DNA of 64,000 nt, taken from positions 124,001-188,000 of the forward strand of contig NW_002476151.1 of NCBI RefSeq assembly GCF_000189635.1, in the 5' to 3' direction. This document shows, piece by piece, positions 27,941 to 39,918 of this stretch. Position numbers and translations under genes: made by a program. Positions within the stretch are counted from its first letter, which is position 1. The number at the start of each line of letters is the position of its first letter. Under the pieces are notes generated by a model. It did not search any database and was not told the origin of the DNA. It saw nothing but the letters and a program-made list of their open reading frames with translations. Source of the DNA: Tetrahymena thermophila SB210 (lineage: Eukaryota; Ciliophora; Oligohymenophorea; Hymenostomatida; Tetrahymenidae).

Positions 27941-28664
27941 ATTAATTTCATTCCTTCTGTAAAAATAAATGCTTTAAATATTTATTAAAATAATTATCTA
28001 TCTATTTATTTATTTAAAAACAAACATTTTATTTTTTGTTTTTGATAAAATTTATAAAATTACTTTTAAGTCACAAATTATTTTTATAATAAAATATCAA
28101 ATATCATTTATTTAATTCAAACAGAAACAATTTTTTAAGTTAATTTATATATAAAGTAAAATTTATATTTTTTTCTATGTAAGAAGTATTTTTTGGAGTG
28201 AGTCTCAAAAATAACTTTTTATTTTAAAGTATCTTATTATTAAGATTATATATTTATATTTGTTATTTTTTTTAACTTTCAAAATATTTTTTTTGGTTTA
28301 AATTATATTAGCTAGGTTATTGAGAATCCTTAAATTCAATATGTTTCTAATAATGTTATAAATCATAACTTTTAGTTTGTTGCATTATTTGATACAATTT
28401 TATTATCTATTTTTATCACCTAAAAATAAAAAAATTAGCCATGAATTTTCTATTTCAAAATATGTCTAAAATTACTTATTGGTTTTATAAAATTTTTGTA
28501 TTTTTTCGCTTACAAAAAAATTTAAAATCCAAGATTTAATATATCATTCTGAATTACTCGTTGATAAATATATACTAAAAATATATATTTGATTAAATAA
28601 TATAATTAATTGTATAGTAAACCAAATTCAAGAAATTCTAATTAAATTAAATACAAAAGTAAAT
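27941..28664. other. AT-rich intergenic region
   Basis: Holds the 3' end of the large Gln-rich gene and the promoter of the first paralogue. A/T filler; no specific element seen. Confidence 0.5.
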
Positions 28665-29921
28665 ATGGAAGTAGAAATTTCTTAAAATTCATATTTTACA
28701 GAGTCCCTAGTCAATGAAGTAATAAAAAAAACAAAATAATATAACCTAAGAAGCAATAGTTCAAAAAAATATGAGCTTATTGAAGAGGCTCACAGAAATG
28801 AGTCAAATGAAGACTCAAATTTGTAACTTAAAAAAAAAATAGTGAAAAAAAATAGTAAATCTGCTAAAGTTAAACCAAAAAAAGCTTTATGGGTGAGATT
28901 AGAGTATCCTATTACTAATTAATTAGCATTTCCTTTAATTGGGAATGTTATAGTAGAAACAAAATGCATGGAAATGGTTGAAATTAAATTTTAAATTAAA
29001 GAAATTGAGAAAAGTAATAATTACTTTAGTATTTGTCCTCGCTATATTGAAGCAAATACATAATTTGATAATGTTATAAACATTTTAGTGAATTCATAAT
29101 GCTAAAAGAGATATTAATTGTCTGAGCTACTAAAAAAATACTAAAATATTGTTGTATAGTAATTAGCTGTATTTGATGAATTAGGCAAAGAGATTTTAAA
29201 CCCTAAATTTCAATAACTCATTTCTGAAAGAAAATAATTTAAACTCAAATTTATAAATGATTATATAAAAAAAAACTTAAAGGATGAAGATTTTTTTGTT
29301 GTTTGTAATATAGGAACTAATTTTATTGAAAAGACTTCTCATTTAGATAGCTTACATATGAGTAAATCTTATTGTTCTCTAATAGGAGTCGATGAAGAAT
29401 AATTTTCTAATTTATTTCTGAGATTCAGATCTCCATTTCTATTTTTATCTCAAAAGGCCAGGGAATATATTTATGTTTAATATTTACAATCCTACCTTAA
29501 AGATGATTATAATAATCCAGTTATTATTAAAGATTTTGAAATAAATACTTCTGATGAGTTAACCTTTTACTGTGAAAGTTCTAAGTAATTTATTAAAGTT
29601 GAATATCCTGATCATTTAAAGCATCCTAAACTAGACTAATTGCATATGTTAATGGATAATATTAATATTGGTAAATTAAACGTATCTGAGCACCATCTAA
29701 AATAAATAATACAAAATAGAGCAATAAGAGGAGATAAACAATTTGAAGACTTTGAATATTCTTTGCTATCATAAATTTTTATGGAAAAATTTTATCCATC
29801 TTAGTTTACTCAAATATAAAAAATCCAATAAGAATAAGAATAAAAGGAATTAGAAATTCTAAAATATTAACAATTACAAAACAAAATATGTTCTTATAGA
29901 TTTCTCAATTAGTTAGTATGA
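28665..29921 (+). CDS. Tandem family protein 1 of 4, PAS-like core suspected
   Basis: Function unknown. Single exon, 418 residues, ATG 28665 to TGA 29921. A Lys-rich segment near residues 55-72 (KKKIVKKNSKSAKVKPKK) precedes a conserved block beginning W-V-R-L-E-Y-P. Residues about 205-260 contain DEDFFVVCNIGTNF and then SKSYCSLIGVDEEQF, followed by FRSPFLFLSQ. Later conserved pieces are VEYPDHLKHPKL and FEYSLLSQIFMEKFYP. The end is C-S-Y-R-F-L-N-Q-L-V after a Gln/Glu-rich helix. No signal peptide or membrane segment is seen. The acidic F-S-K-S-Y-x-x-L-[IL]-G element resembles the central helix of PAS sensor domains, but this is only a resemblance. The basic patch could bind nucleic acid or act as a nuclear signal. 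Three paralogues follow in tandem. Confidence 0.85.
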
Positions 29922-31201
29922 AAGTCATTTATTTTTTTCCTGTATTTCATAATGTTATATCATTATAGATTCATGTAAAAAATATAAAGCAGTTTCTATT
30001 CTCAAAAAATCTTATTTATGGAAATATTTTTTAGATTTAATTTATTTCACAATTTATGTGAAATTAGGATTTTCAATTTAAATAAAAAAATGATAATTAA
30101 TTTTTGAGTATAAAAATTATTTTTATATTAAATAAGAATTGAAGTTTATTATTTTTTATCGTATAATAATTTATAAAAATAAGTAAATAAATATTTTTAG
30201 AAATTTAGAAATTCGATGTTTACTTTTCATTATATTAAAAATATGATGAAATTTAAGTAATACCAAAATTAAAATGAAATTTAAAAACTTAACTCGAAAA
30301 TTTGATAAATCTTGTTTAATTAATACATTGCCCCTCCTCATTTATGAATCTGTTTTTTTTCAAAATTTAAAAGAATTTTGCTAATTTATTTCGGTGTTAT
30401 TAATTAATCAGGATTTTCATTAAGAAAATTATATTTTTTTTGTAAAAAATCATAATAAATCTGATTGATAACTTTTATGCTATGATAAATAAAAAGCTTA
30501 AAACAATAATTTTAGAAAGCTCAAGCTTAATTGTAAGAATTTAATTATCATTTAAATTAATTTTTGTCTGAAAAAACAAATACACATTTCTTAAAATAAG
30601 AAATTTCAATTATTTTTTAGGATTCAAATTATTATATAAAAATACAAAATTAATTTAAAACAAATCTAGTATATGAATTGAATAAGATGAAAATCTCCTG
30701 CTTTAAAAAATTTTTTAATCATACTCAAACTTAAATTGTAGAATTGCTGCTGATTTATACTAATTTGATGAAATATAAATATTTAAGTAATTTTTTTTAT
30801 TTCAGAAAAATAAACTTTTTATACTTGAAAAAACAAAAAATTGATATTAATAAAAAAAATTATTAGAATAAATACATTCAAGATCGATCACCTCTATCAA
30901 TCTAAAATTCTTTTAGAAAAAATTCACCTATAGTTAATTACTGAATCAATTTAATATAATGATCCCTTACCTTCTACAAATGTTTTGAAGTAATAAAAGG
31001 TAAATGTTAATTTATATACATTACATAAAATCTACTTTTGCCATTTTCAATATCCTTATTATTGCTACTCTCCATGTTAAAAATTTACATAGATTTTGTG
31101 TTTAATTTACTAGATCAATTCAATTAATTAATTTTTCTTTTGGTAAACATTTAGTAATAAAAAGTGTAAAAAATAGAAATTCTGAGTTTTTAACTCATAT
31201 T
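29922..31201. other. Intergenic region, AT-rich, with a weak minus-strand ORF
   Basis: 1.3 kb between paralogues 1 and 2. Mostly A/T filler. A 65-codon minus-strand frame (31075 to 30878, starting MESSNNKDIENGKSRF) is slightly richer in GC and has a GTAAG site inside. It is too short to separate from chance under this genetic code. Confidence 0.45.
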
Positions 31202-32500
31202 ATGTTTGAAACAGAAGATAATAAATATTTTATGGAAGTCGAAGCTTAATCTAGTTAAAAAACATAACAATAATAGTATATGATAGCTCATGATGAAATG
31301 AAATACAACTTAAGAAGTAAAAATAAAGATTCTAATGTTGAATGTAATCAAATCGAAGACACTAAATCTGATAATTACCAAATAGCTAAATGCTAAAAAA
31401 AAATTGTGAAAGATAAAGAAAATGTTTCCAAAAAAAGATATAAAAAGGTGAGCTGGATAAAAATAGAGTATCCCCTAAATTTTGAGTTTATATATCCATT
31501 AGTGGGCCATGTTGTAGTTGATATTAGCACCTAAGATAAAGTGTATGTAAAAAATTAAATAAAACAAGTTGAGTAAAATTGCAATAATTTTACTATATAT
31601 TCAGATAGTATAGAATCACTTGCTAAATTTGGGTTTCTTATACATATTTTTGAGAACTCTTAATCGTAAATAAAATTATAATATTCTATTCTGCTTAAAA
31701 AATACTAAGACGTTGTAATTTAATAGGTCAACCTTTTAGATTAGCTCAAAAAAGAAATGAAAACTCCTCAATTTTAATAATTAGTTTAGGATAGAAAAAA
31801 ATTTAAGCTCTAATTTATACAGACTTATGTAAAAGAAAATTTTACTGATGAAGATTTCTATGTTATATGTAATGTAGGAACTAATTTTTAATCAAAATCT
31901 TCTAATGTAGAGAGTATTTGCTTTAGTAAATCTTATTCTAGTTTGCTTGGATTAAGCGAAGAATAGGTTTAGAGCATGTATTTGAGAAATAGTTTCCCCT
32001 TTCTAGTACTATCTTAAAAAGGTAGAGAATAACTCTCTATGTAATACCTTTAATGTTATCTGCAGCAAGATTAAAAATAGCCAGTAGTCATAAAAGATTT
32101 CGAGGTAAAGACTTTTGACGGACTCTCCCTATTTTGTAATAATAAAAAATATCTAGTATAAGTACCTTATCCTTAGTAATTAAGACATCCTAAGTTAGAT
32201 TAGCTTCATGCTCTCATGGATAACATAAATGTATAAACTGTTGATATCGATCAGTGCCATCTCAGATATATTATAGAAAATCGTTCAAATAAAAAGCAGA
32301 TTAGATATTAAGATTTCGAGTACTCTCTTATGTCTTCAATATTCATGGAAAAATTCTATCCAAAGAAACTTTTGGAGATAGAAAAATAAGAGTAATCATA
32401 AGAAAAAGAAGAAATATTGCAAGAATAAATATAAAATTTAATTTAATAGTAAGAACAAAAAAGATGTTCTTACAAAAATTTAATATTTGACTAATTTTGA
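31202..32500 (+). CDS. Tandem family protein 2 of 4, PAS-like core suspected
   Basis: Function unknown. Single exon, 432 residues, ATG 31202 to TGA 32500; a second in-frame ATG at 31232 would shorten it by ten residues. It shares every block of paralogue 1: a basic patch before W-I-K-I-E-Y-P, YPLVGHVVVD, then DEDFYVICNVGTNF, SKSYSSLLGLSEEQ and FPFLVLSQKGRE, then VPYPQQLRHPKLDQLHALMD, FEYSLMSSIFMEKFYP, and a terminal R-C-S-Y-K after a Gln/Glu-rich helix. It is the closest relative of paralogue 1, visible in the long VCNxGTNF and HPKLDQLH matches. It is soluble-looking, with no signal peptide. The tandem arrangement and shared intron-less structure point to local duplication. Confidence 0.85.
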
Positions 32501-32976
32501 AAAATGATAAAAAGATTGTTATAATTATTTTTTATATAATTTATTATATTTATTTTTGAGAAATCTCAAATATTTTCAATGATTAATTTAATTAATATAC
32601 TGGATTCTATAAATTGTTTAATTTAACCTTAATTAGTATAATTAATTGATAGATTTTATTAGATTTTATTTTCCTTGTTTTTTCATTTATTCAAAATGGA
32701 ATAGACAAAATTCAACACATATATTTATTTATATTAAAGATATTACTATTTTCAATTACTCAATCATGAATATTAAATCTTTGGTTGATTATCAAATTTA
32801 TTCATTTCAAATTAAGTCAGAACAATATTTAGCATATTAATAATTGAATTACTATCTATTTTCTGCTTATTTATCCTACATAATCAGGAACGAACAAAAA
32901 ATATAAAACATCAATCATATTAATCCTCATAATTAGAATAAATCGCTTTAATCTATTGGTACACTCTCAATCTTCT
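32501..32976. other. Intergenic region between paralogues 2 and 3
   Basis: A/T-rich spacer of about 480 bp. No in-frame ATG extends paralogue 3 upstream, because a TGA lies in its frame near 32845. No element recognised. Confidence 0.5.
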
Positions 32977-34128
32977 ATGACTGATTAGTTTAAAGCCCCT
33001 CTTTAATTCATCTGTGATTAAATCTTAAAATATAATAACTCTAGCGAAACTTAAATTCAACATGTAGAAATAAATAAACCAATATAAAAATAAAAGAAAA
33101 AAAGAATAAGACGCAAGCCTTTAAAGCGTTGCAAGTGGCTAAAAATTGAATTTCCATTTAAAAGCTCTAATGTTTTTATGCTGACAGGGCATATTATAAT
33201 TGAGACTTAGCTTGCAGATGAAAATTTTTGGAAATTCTTGGTCAACAAAATTGTGAAGTAGAAGGAATTCTATATGATAGAAACAACCTCTTATGAAAAT
33301 ATAACAAATTTTGACAATCTAATTAACATCTTACAAAACTCGTAGTGTTAGTATCTTTATGAATAAAGTCAAGAGCTCTAAAAATACAAACAAATTACCT
33401 TAAATGAAATTTCTACCATTAAATAAACTATGAAATAATCTAACTTAAAAACCATCTAAAAAGAGTTAGAATAACGATAAATCTTTAAAGACCAATTCAT
33501 TCAAGATTATATTAAAAATAATTTGAAATAGGATGACTTCTATGTAGTAGGAAGTATTGATCCTAACATCGAAAGTGGATACTCAGATTTAAAAAAAGTT
33601 TTTTTCAGTAAATCTTATTTATAATTTGTCGGAATTTCTGAAACCCAGTTCGAAAGCTGCTATTTCCGTGCATTTTGCCTTTTTTTTAACATCCCTTATT
33701 TATCAAGGAGATAATTTTTCTAAAGCATTCTAAAAGGTTATGTTTCAAATGAATCAAACTAAAAATATATTTTAAAAAATCTTTGGATTTAAACTGCTGA
33801 GTAGATTAATCTATATTGTAATGTTTCAATTTAACTGATTGAAGTACCTTATCCTGAAAATTTAAAATCCACTCTAAATTTACACAAGAGTTTAGACAAT
33901 ATCCTCATCACAACTTTTAATATCGAGCATTATCATCTAAAAACTATTTTAAATACTAGAAAGCAAGATAATAACAAAAACTTAGATATGATAGATTTCG
34001 AATATTTCATGCAGTCTTCAATATTTCTTGATAAATATTATTCAGATATAATAAATCCTTTTGATAAAGAACCAGATGACTCACTAGATGATAAGAGCAG
34101 GTGTTCTTATAGATTAATTAATCAATGA
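32977..34128 (+). CDS. Tandem family protein 3 of 4, divergent
   Basis: Function unknown. Single exon, 383 residues, ATG 32977 to TGA 34128. This is the first ATG after the in-frame TGA near 32845. The N-terminus is shorter than in its sisters. It keeps the basic patch (KKKRIRRKPLKRCK) directly before W-L-K-I-E-F-P, TGHIIIETQ, QDDFYVVGSI, FSKSYLQFVGISETQFE, VPYPENLKS, FEYFMQSSIFLDKYY and the terminal C-S-Y-R-L-I-N-Q. The HPKLDQLH stretch of paralogues 1 and 2 is missing. It uses visibly more C-ending codons (AAC, ATC, ACC) than its neighbours, which suggests a different expression level or age. The folded core is retained, so it is probably functional. Confidence 0.83.
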
Positions 34129-34680
34129 TAAAATAATTTATACGTTTTAAAACCATATAAATTTCCTTTAAACAATTAATTTATAAAACTAAATCTGGTA
34201 AAATAAATTTCAAAATTTTTAAATAAAACATTAAATTACAAGAATGATTAAACTAAAACAATTATTATTAATTAATTATTATTATGTTAAACTACTTATT
34301 TTTTATTTATATTTATCTATAATTTATTCAATACTATTTTTATTAAAATCAAAATACTAATGTGTGAACATAAAAATCTATTTAAAACTTAGCTATATTT
34401 TTGAAAATCGTTATTTACTTTAGAATTAATTTTTTGTTAAAATATTTAATTAATTCCTCATGGCTTATTATTTGATATTTTATTATGAAAATTTATAAAG
34501 AATGATTAAAAAATAATTTTTGAGAAATAATGTTTAATTTTCTAAAATGAAATTAAACAAAAATTCAACTTTTTGTTTGAGAATACAATAATTAATAATA
34601 TTAATAGAAGTATATTATAACTTTTAAAGTTTGTTTAATTTGATATAGTATTTATTTATCTCTACAAATCTTATAAATTA
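34129..34680. other. Intergenic region between paralogues 3 and 4
   Basis: A/T filler of about 550 bp. No RNA gene, repeat or coding frame supported. Confidence 0.5.
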
Positions 34681-36018
34681 ATGAATTAAATGCAATCTGA
34701 AGATAACACTAATATTCAATAAAGCTACAATTAAAAGTTCCTTTCTAATCATTTATTTGATTTTACAAGTAAGAAATAATAAAATGATAATAAAGCTAAG
34801 TTTACATGTTAAGATAGTACAAATTAAATTGGTGAAGATACCAGTTAAAAAAGTTTAAGTAGCAATAGTGTAACAAAGAAAATATAAAAATAAAAAAAAA
34901 ATAAAATTAACTAACTTGGTAACCATGATAGCCAGCAATAAGTGATGAGATATTGTCTAACGCAAGTTTAAAAGCCTATTTATACTCCGTATTTGTTTCT
35001 TTTTACTGGAAATGTAATCATAGATTTTATTGATTAATCAAGAGAGTCACAAATATTTAATTCACTAAAACCGCTTACTATATAATCATTAACAAAGAGG
35101 GAAGATTGGTTTAGTGCTAAGCCTTCTTTTATAGATGTTTGTAATGAATTTGATATGGCGATATATCTTCTTGAAAATAAATAATCCTAAATATAATATG
35201 ATATAGCATAGAAAATGAAATAATTTAAGTTATTTGCTAGTAAGTAAACACAAATTATAAGCAAAATTAAAGAAAAATATAATAATAATTTTGAATAATT
35301 GAGTGATCTAAAAGCTGAGAGAGCTAAGTATAGAAATGATTAAATAGATAATTACATTAAAGCAAATATGAAAGAAGATGATTTTTATATTTGTTTTGAT
35401 TACGGAATCGATTTTTAAAATAGTGTCACTCATCCTCTTTTTATTAAGTTTAGTAAAAGCATGTTTGCACTGTTTGGAATAGAAGAAGACTATGTACACT
35501 TATTTTTAACTAAGAAAGAAGCTTTCTAATAAATGATACCAGATATATCAAGAAAATTACTGACCTTGGTCAATATGTAGCTACTACTCTAAGAAGATAG
35601 GTATAAAAAATTAATTATAAATGGTTATTAAATAAATACAATAGAAGATTTTCAAATATCTTGTGACTTAGAAGCTTATATATAACCTATTACTTATCCG
35701 CCTAACTTTGAATATATTATTAACTCTTCAGATAACTTGGAAGATACCGTGTTTATAAAATTTATCATAACAGCATAACATATAAAAAATGTATTGTAGC
35801 AAAGATAAGTCAATAGTAATTGTCCTTGTTTTGAAGACATAGAATATTCAGTTTTTTCAGAAATGTTTATTCAAAGATTTTATCCTGAAGAATATAATAA
35901 ATAATAAAATTAATAATTAACAAGTTAAGATACCTGCCAAGAGGTAGAAATAGAAGAAAAAAATAATGAAGAGGAAGAAAATACCCAAAAAACATGTGGT
36001 TATAGATTTATTTAATGA
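34681..36018 (+). CDS. Tandem family protein 4 of 4, most divergent
   Basis: Function unknown. Single exon, 445 residues, ATG 34681 to TGA 36018; an in-frame ATG at 34690 is an alternative start. It keeps the family order with weaker identity: FLFTGNVIIDFID, an acidic EDDFYICFDYGIDF block, FSKSMFALFGIEEDYV, FEDIEYSVFSEMFIQRFYP and a terminal T-C-G-Y-R-F-I-Q after a Glu-rich stretch (EIEEKNNEEEEN). The conserved Trp and E-Y-P of the other members are replaced (YCLTQVQKPIY). It is soluble-looking. It looks like the oldest or fastest-changing member of the cluster. The conserved C-x-Y-R-F end in a protein this diverged suggests that the terminus itself is functional. Confidence 0.82.
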
Positions 36019-36313
36019 ATTAAAATTCAGTAAAATACGATCTTTCAACAAGAAAATCTTTAAATTGCAACTATTTTTTACATTTTTAATTTTTAAGATG
36101 AAGGAAGTGTTTGTTGATCTATTAAATTTAATAATTTAGGCATTTATTAATATAAATAATTTAATATTTAATCATAATAATGTTTGTTTTTATACAAATA
36201 TCTATTAAATTAAAAAATAAAACATTTTAAAAATATGTCTTTCAAATTTTAAATTATTTTTAATTAATAATTCTTATTTCATTTTCAACTATGGTCTCAA
36301 GTATTTCAGATCC

Positions 36314-36385
36314 GATTCCTTAGTGTAGTGGTTATCACGTCAGTCTAACACACTGAAGGTCCCGAGTTCAAACCTCGGAGGAATC
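36314..36385 (+). tRNA. tRNA-Val (anticodon AAC)
   Basis: 72-nt cloverleaf. Acceptor GATTCCT pairs with AGGAATC. The anticodon stem TCAGT/ACTGA encloses the loop CTAACAC with anticodon AAC. The T arm is CCGAG/CTCGG around TTCAAAC. It is followed at once by ATTTTTTT, a Pol III terminator. No intron. Confidence 0.95.
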
Positions 36386-36715
36386 ATTTTTTTTATTTTT
36401 ATTGAGGAAATTTAAGGGCACTTTAATCTACCAATTTTATGTTTTTAATTTGTAAAAAGGATTTATTTTAATTGTGTTAATGATTTTATCAAGCTTACAC
36501 TAAAAATATATTTATTATTATCGTTAAAAGTTTGAAAAAAATTACTTATTTACAACATTTTTTGTAAAAAGGCAAATTAATTTCTAAACCATCGATATTT
36601 AATATAATAAAATTTTTGGTTTTTTAAGTAAAAATAGAAATTTTCTAAACTCGTTAAATATTTTAGATTTTAAGGCTAGGGTATTAAAGGCTGTTATTTC
36701 TTTAGTAACATTGTA
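36386..36715. other. AT-rich intergenic region
   Basis: Begins with the T-run terminator of tRNA-Val and runs to the ATG of the next gene. No other element seen. Confidence 0.5.
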
Positions 36716-39136
36716 ATGCATAGTGTAAATAAACATTCGCCAAAACAAAAATCAAAAGTTAACATGAACTAAAAGCATCCTGATTTCATTTTTAATCCTT
36801 AAGTAAAGCTACCTGACTATGATGGAGTGAATGATAAATACCTATAATAATTCTTTGAAAAGAAGTAAATAAGAAGGCACTTGAAAAAAATGGGGTTGTA
36901 TAAAAGTAAATCAATCATATTACTAAATAATTAATTATTTTTTATCTTTTGTTGATTATACCTAATAATTCATACTTTTTATATACAAAATAATGTAGAA
37001 AATAATGAATCTAACAAAGAAAATATAAAAAAGAAAGAATTATCTCCTTTAAAGCTTAAAACAGAAATAGCAGATATTACAAGAACTGGTAAGGATGAAG
37101 ATAGCGACAAAATTAGAGCAATTGAGATGAGAAAATATGCTCATTCTACTAATACAAACAGAGTAAAAGAATTATTTTAGTCTTATTATTAAGTTTATAA
37201 CAAGATGAAAAAAATTACTTAATTGAATAAATATAAAACAATATGTAAAAATTTAAGGATTATTCTTTTTAACATAGAAAACCACTTTACCTAATGAGAG
37301 AGTTGCTAAAAATAGCATGCTGCTTCCTTCCTTAAATCACAATGTATTGAAATTCTATTAATGTAAATGATAAATAAACTTTTTATTAAATAATTAGCAG
37401 TAAATTTAAGATCATTCAGAAGTAAATCTAAATAGGTCGTTAAATGAGTGAATTCCTAAATAAAAGAATAAACCTAAAAAAAAAAAATCCCCCTCTCCTC
37501 TTGCTGCTTCATTAACAAAATAATTTCATCCAAAAACTATTCACAGTGAGGTTTAATCTACAAAAAATAAGTTCTAGAGATCTCTTTATGGTATAGAATC
37601 TTGTCATTCTACTTACTCAAATCATAATACATCACTTAGGTAATAAACTCCAAAATTAAGAGAGAGTTTTGATGAACATAAAAATTTCTTTATCCATCAG
37701 TATGATATTCCAAAATCTACAAAGTCTTAATTAGATAACTATAATAATATATCCATATAAAATTAAAATGGAAGAGAAAGGTCTCAGTCTTCTATGAATA
37801 CTTACTAAACTCATACACATTATGATAAATTGGCTAAAATAACTACTAATGATATCAACTTACATTAAAGCAAAAAGTAAAATTTAGATTAATAATTTTA
37901 TTATTTTTAATGAATAATATTATTTATTTATTTTAAAAAAGGTAGCATAGGAATAATACTCCATCAAATAAAAAAAGAAATAACTCTCTACATAATTATT
38001 GCTTTTAGTAATAAAATGAAGAAGAAAAAGTTAAAACTAGTACACGTATAACAGGATAGCAATTAAAAAATATATTAGATAAATATCGTTCTAAAGTTTA
38101 GGAGAGTATGGAAAGATCGAAACTATTCAATTAAACATCGACTCGCTACTCACCATAAAATTATATTTAAAGTGATGATGTTCCTCATAAACCTTAAATT
38201 TTAACTCCCTCAAACTCTAATCCCAACTCTACTCGAAAATTTTCAACAGTAAAAGAAGTACCATATTTATATGAGGAAAGCGAAAGAAAAAAAACAAAAA
38301 GTATATCCATACAAACAATAGTTGCTGAAAACGACATAAATGATTAAAAGTTATAATAAAACTAAAATATCAATTCACAGAATGAATACTAAGCATATCT
38401 CTAACAAAATAATTTATTCACTCTTAATCCTTAAAAATCAAATAATAAATATAAGTCAACGATTGAATCTAAATTATAAAACAACAATTCCTAATTTGAA
38501 AATATTCAAAAAAATTTAGAATATTCTTTGCTTGATAGCAGTTCATAACAATAAAACGATTTTCTTGATAAAATGACGGCAAATTTCAGCTATATTAAAA
38601 ATAATTAAATGAGAAATAATAGCAGCTTAAGATAGAAAAGTAGCATAACTTCAAATGATTAAAAATAAGCTTGTAGAATACCAACAGAAAAAGATGAAAA
38701 AGTAAGCATAAAAAGTAAAAAATTAGAACCAAGTAGGATAGGACTAAATTCAAATACAGGAACTTTAAATGAAGACAGCTAAGGATCATTCAATCAAGAT
38801 AAACCGCCTGTTTCGATATAATCAAATAAAGAAGAGGAATAGAATAATAACTCAAGTTATTTATAATACAAAGATTACATATAATAAAAATCTATAATTT
38901 TACCATAAATACCAAATTAAAAAATAAAAGGAGTGTAAAACGATTTAGAAAACCATCTAGATTCATCAATCATTAACTTTAACAGTTAACTTAGTTTAGA
39001 AAATAATATTTCAAAAGAGAAAATACAAAAAAAGATATAATAGCACAAAAGAATAACTTAATCTCCCGAATTAAACGAAATCGTTAAAGTTGATTCAAAT
39101 ATAAATATTCTTCTATCAAATGATAATCTAAATTGA
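36716..39136 (+). CDS. Multi-exon gene for a disordered Ser/Asn/Gln-rich protein
   Basis: Not recognised. The ATG at 36716 opens a short exon with the most structured part (KLPDYDGVNDKYLQQFFEKK, then QIRRHLKKMGLYK). A 93-bp intron at 36906-36998 restores frame into NNESNKENIKKKELSPLKLK. Between about 37,150 and 37,500 the open frame changes more than once and I could not fix the splicing; an A12 run at 37476-37487 sits at one change. From 37,490 a long open frame (KSPSPLAASLTKQF, LRQQTPKLRESFDEHKNF) leads to an intron at about 37,879-37,946, then a final exon open to the TGA at 39136. The C-terminal two thirds are low-complexity, Ser/Asn/Gln/Lys-rich and probably disordered. There is no membrane segment or signal peptide. 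The 5' exon may belong to a conserved cytoskeletal or ciliary family, but I cannot name one. Confidence 0.68.
36906..36998 (+). other. Intron 1 of the disordered-protein gene
   Basis: 93-bp GT...AG intron (GTAAATCAATC...AATAATGTAG). The upstream frame hits a TGA inside it. Removal joins LKKMGLYK to KNNESNKEN in phase. Confidence 0.7.
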
Positions 39137-39918
39137 AATATTCAATTTTTCATAAAATTAATTAAAACCTTATCAGAAATTAAAAGTTTTATTTGAAATA
39201 TGTATTTATTTCAATTAAAATAATTACAAAAAAATAAATAAATAGATAAATTATTGAGCAAAATTTAATGTTTATAGTCAATTAATTAGTAAATAAAATG
39301 CACATATCGTATTATTTTTATAAATTAGCATTCATCAACCAAAATAATTAAATTTCTAAAATATTTAAAGAATTTTAATTTATCTTTTTTATTAATAAAA
39401 TAATTTACTTACTTACTTAAAATTTAAAAAAATTTACTTTTCAATTGATCTTTATTAACAGAAAGAAAGACAGTTTTTAGATGTAAAAATGAATAAATAT
39501 TTTTTGATATTTGACTTTTTTAAATCAAATGTAAAATGTGGTTGAAATAATATATTTGCGAAAAATATTCATTCAGACTCTGCTAATTATCATTTCAACG
39601 ACTTTCTTTTCTCTTTTTTCATTTATTTATTTTTTTAGTTTTTCTTATGATTTATTGTATAAATGAATAGTTAATGAATGTATCATAAAATATATGGGAA
39701 AAACATCCCAAAATAAATAGAAGTATATCATCACTTGTATCTGAAGAAAAAGTTAGTTGTTAATTTTTGAAATAAAAAAAGAAAAAGAAAAAATTACAAC
39801 AAAAACAAACTATAAAATACATCAACTTCAAAAACAAAAGAGAAAAACAGATTTATTATTTCTACTGTAAAAAAAATATAAAAAAATTTTAAAATATACT
39901 ATTACCAACTCCATAGAT
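39137..39918. other. AT-rich intergenic region
   Basis: About 780 bp of A/T filler, with the promoter of the zinc-finger gene presumably at its right end. Nothing else seen. Confidence 0.5.

Noticed and set aside
30878-31075. 65-codon minus-strand ORF in the gap between paralogues 1 and 2
   Set aside because: Length is within chance expectation with only TGA as a stop, and there is no domain, no conserved partner and no clear splice extension.
38595-38789. Hydrophobic minus-strand ORF of 64 codons
   Set aside because: Antisense of Ser/Asn/Lys-rich coding sequence, which always reads as hydrophobic on the other strand.
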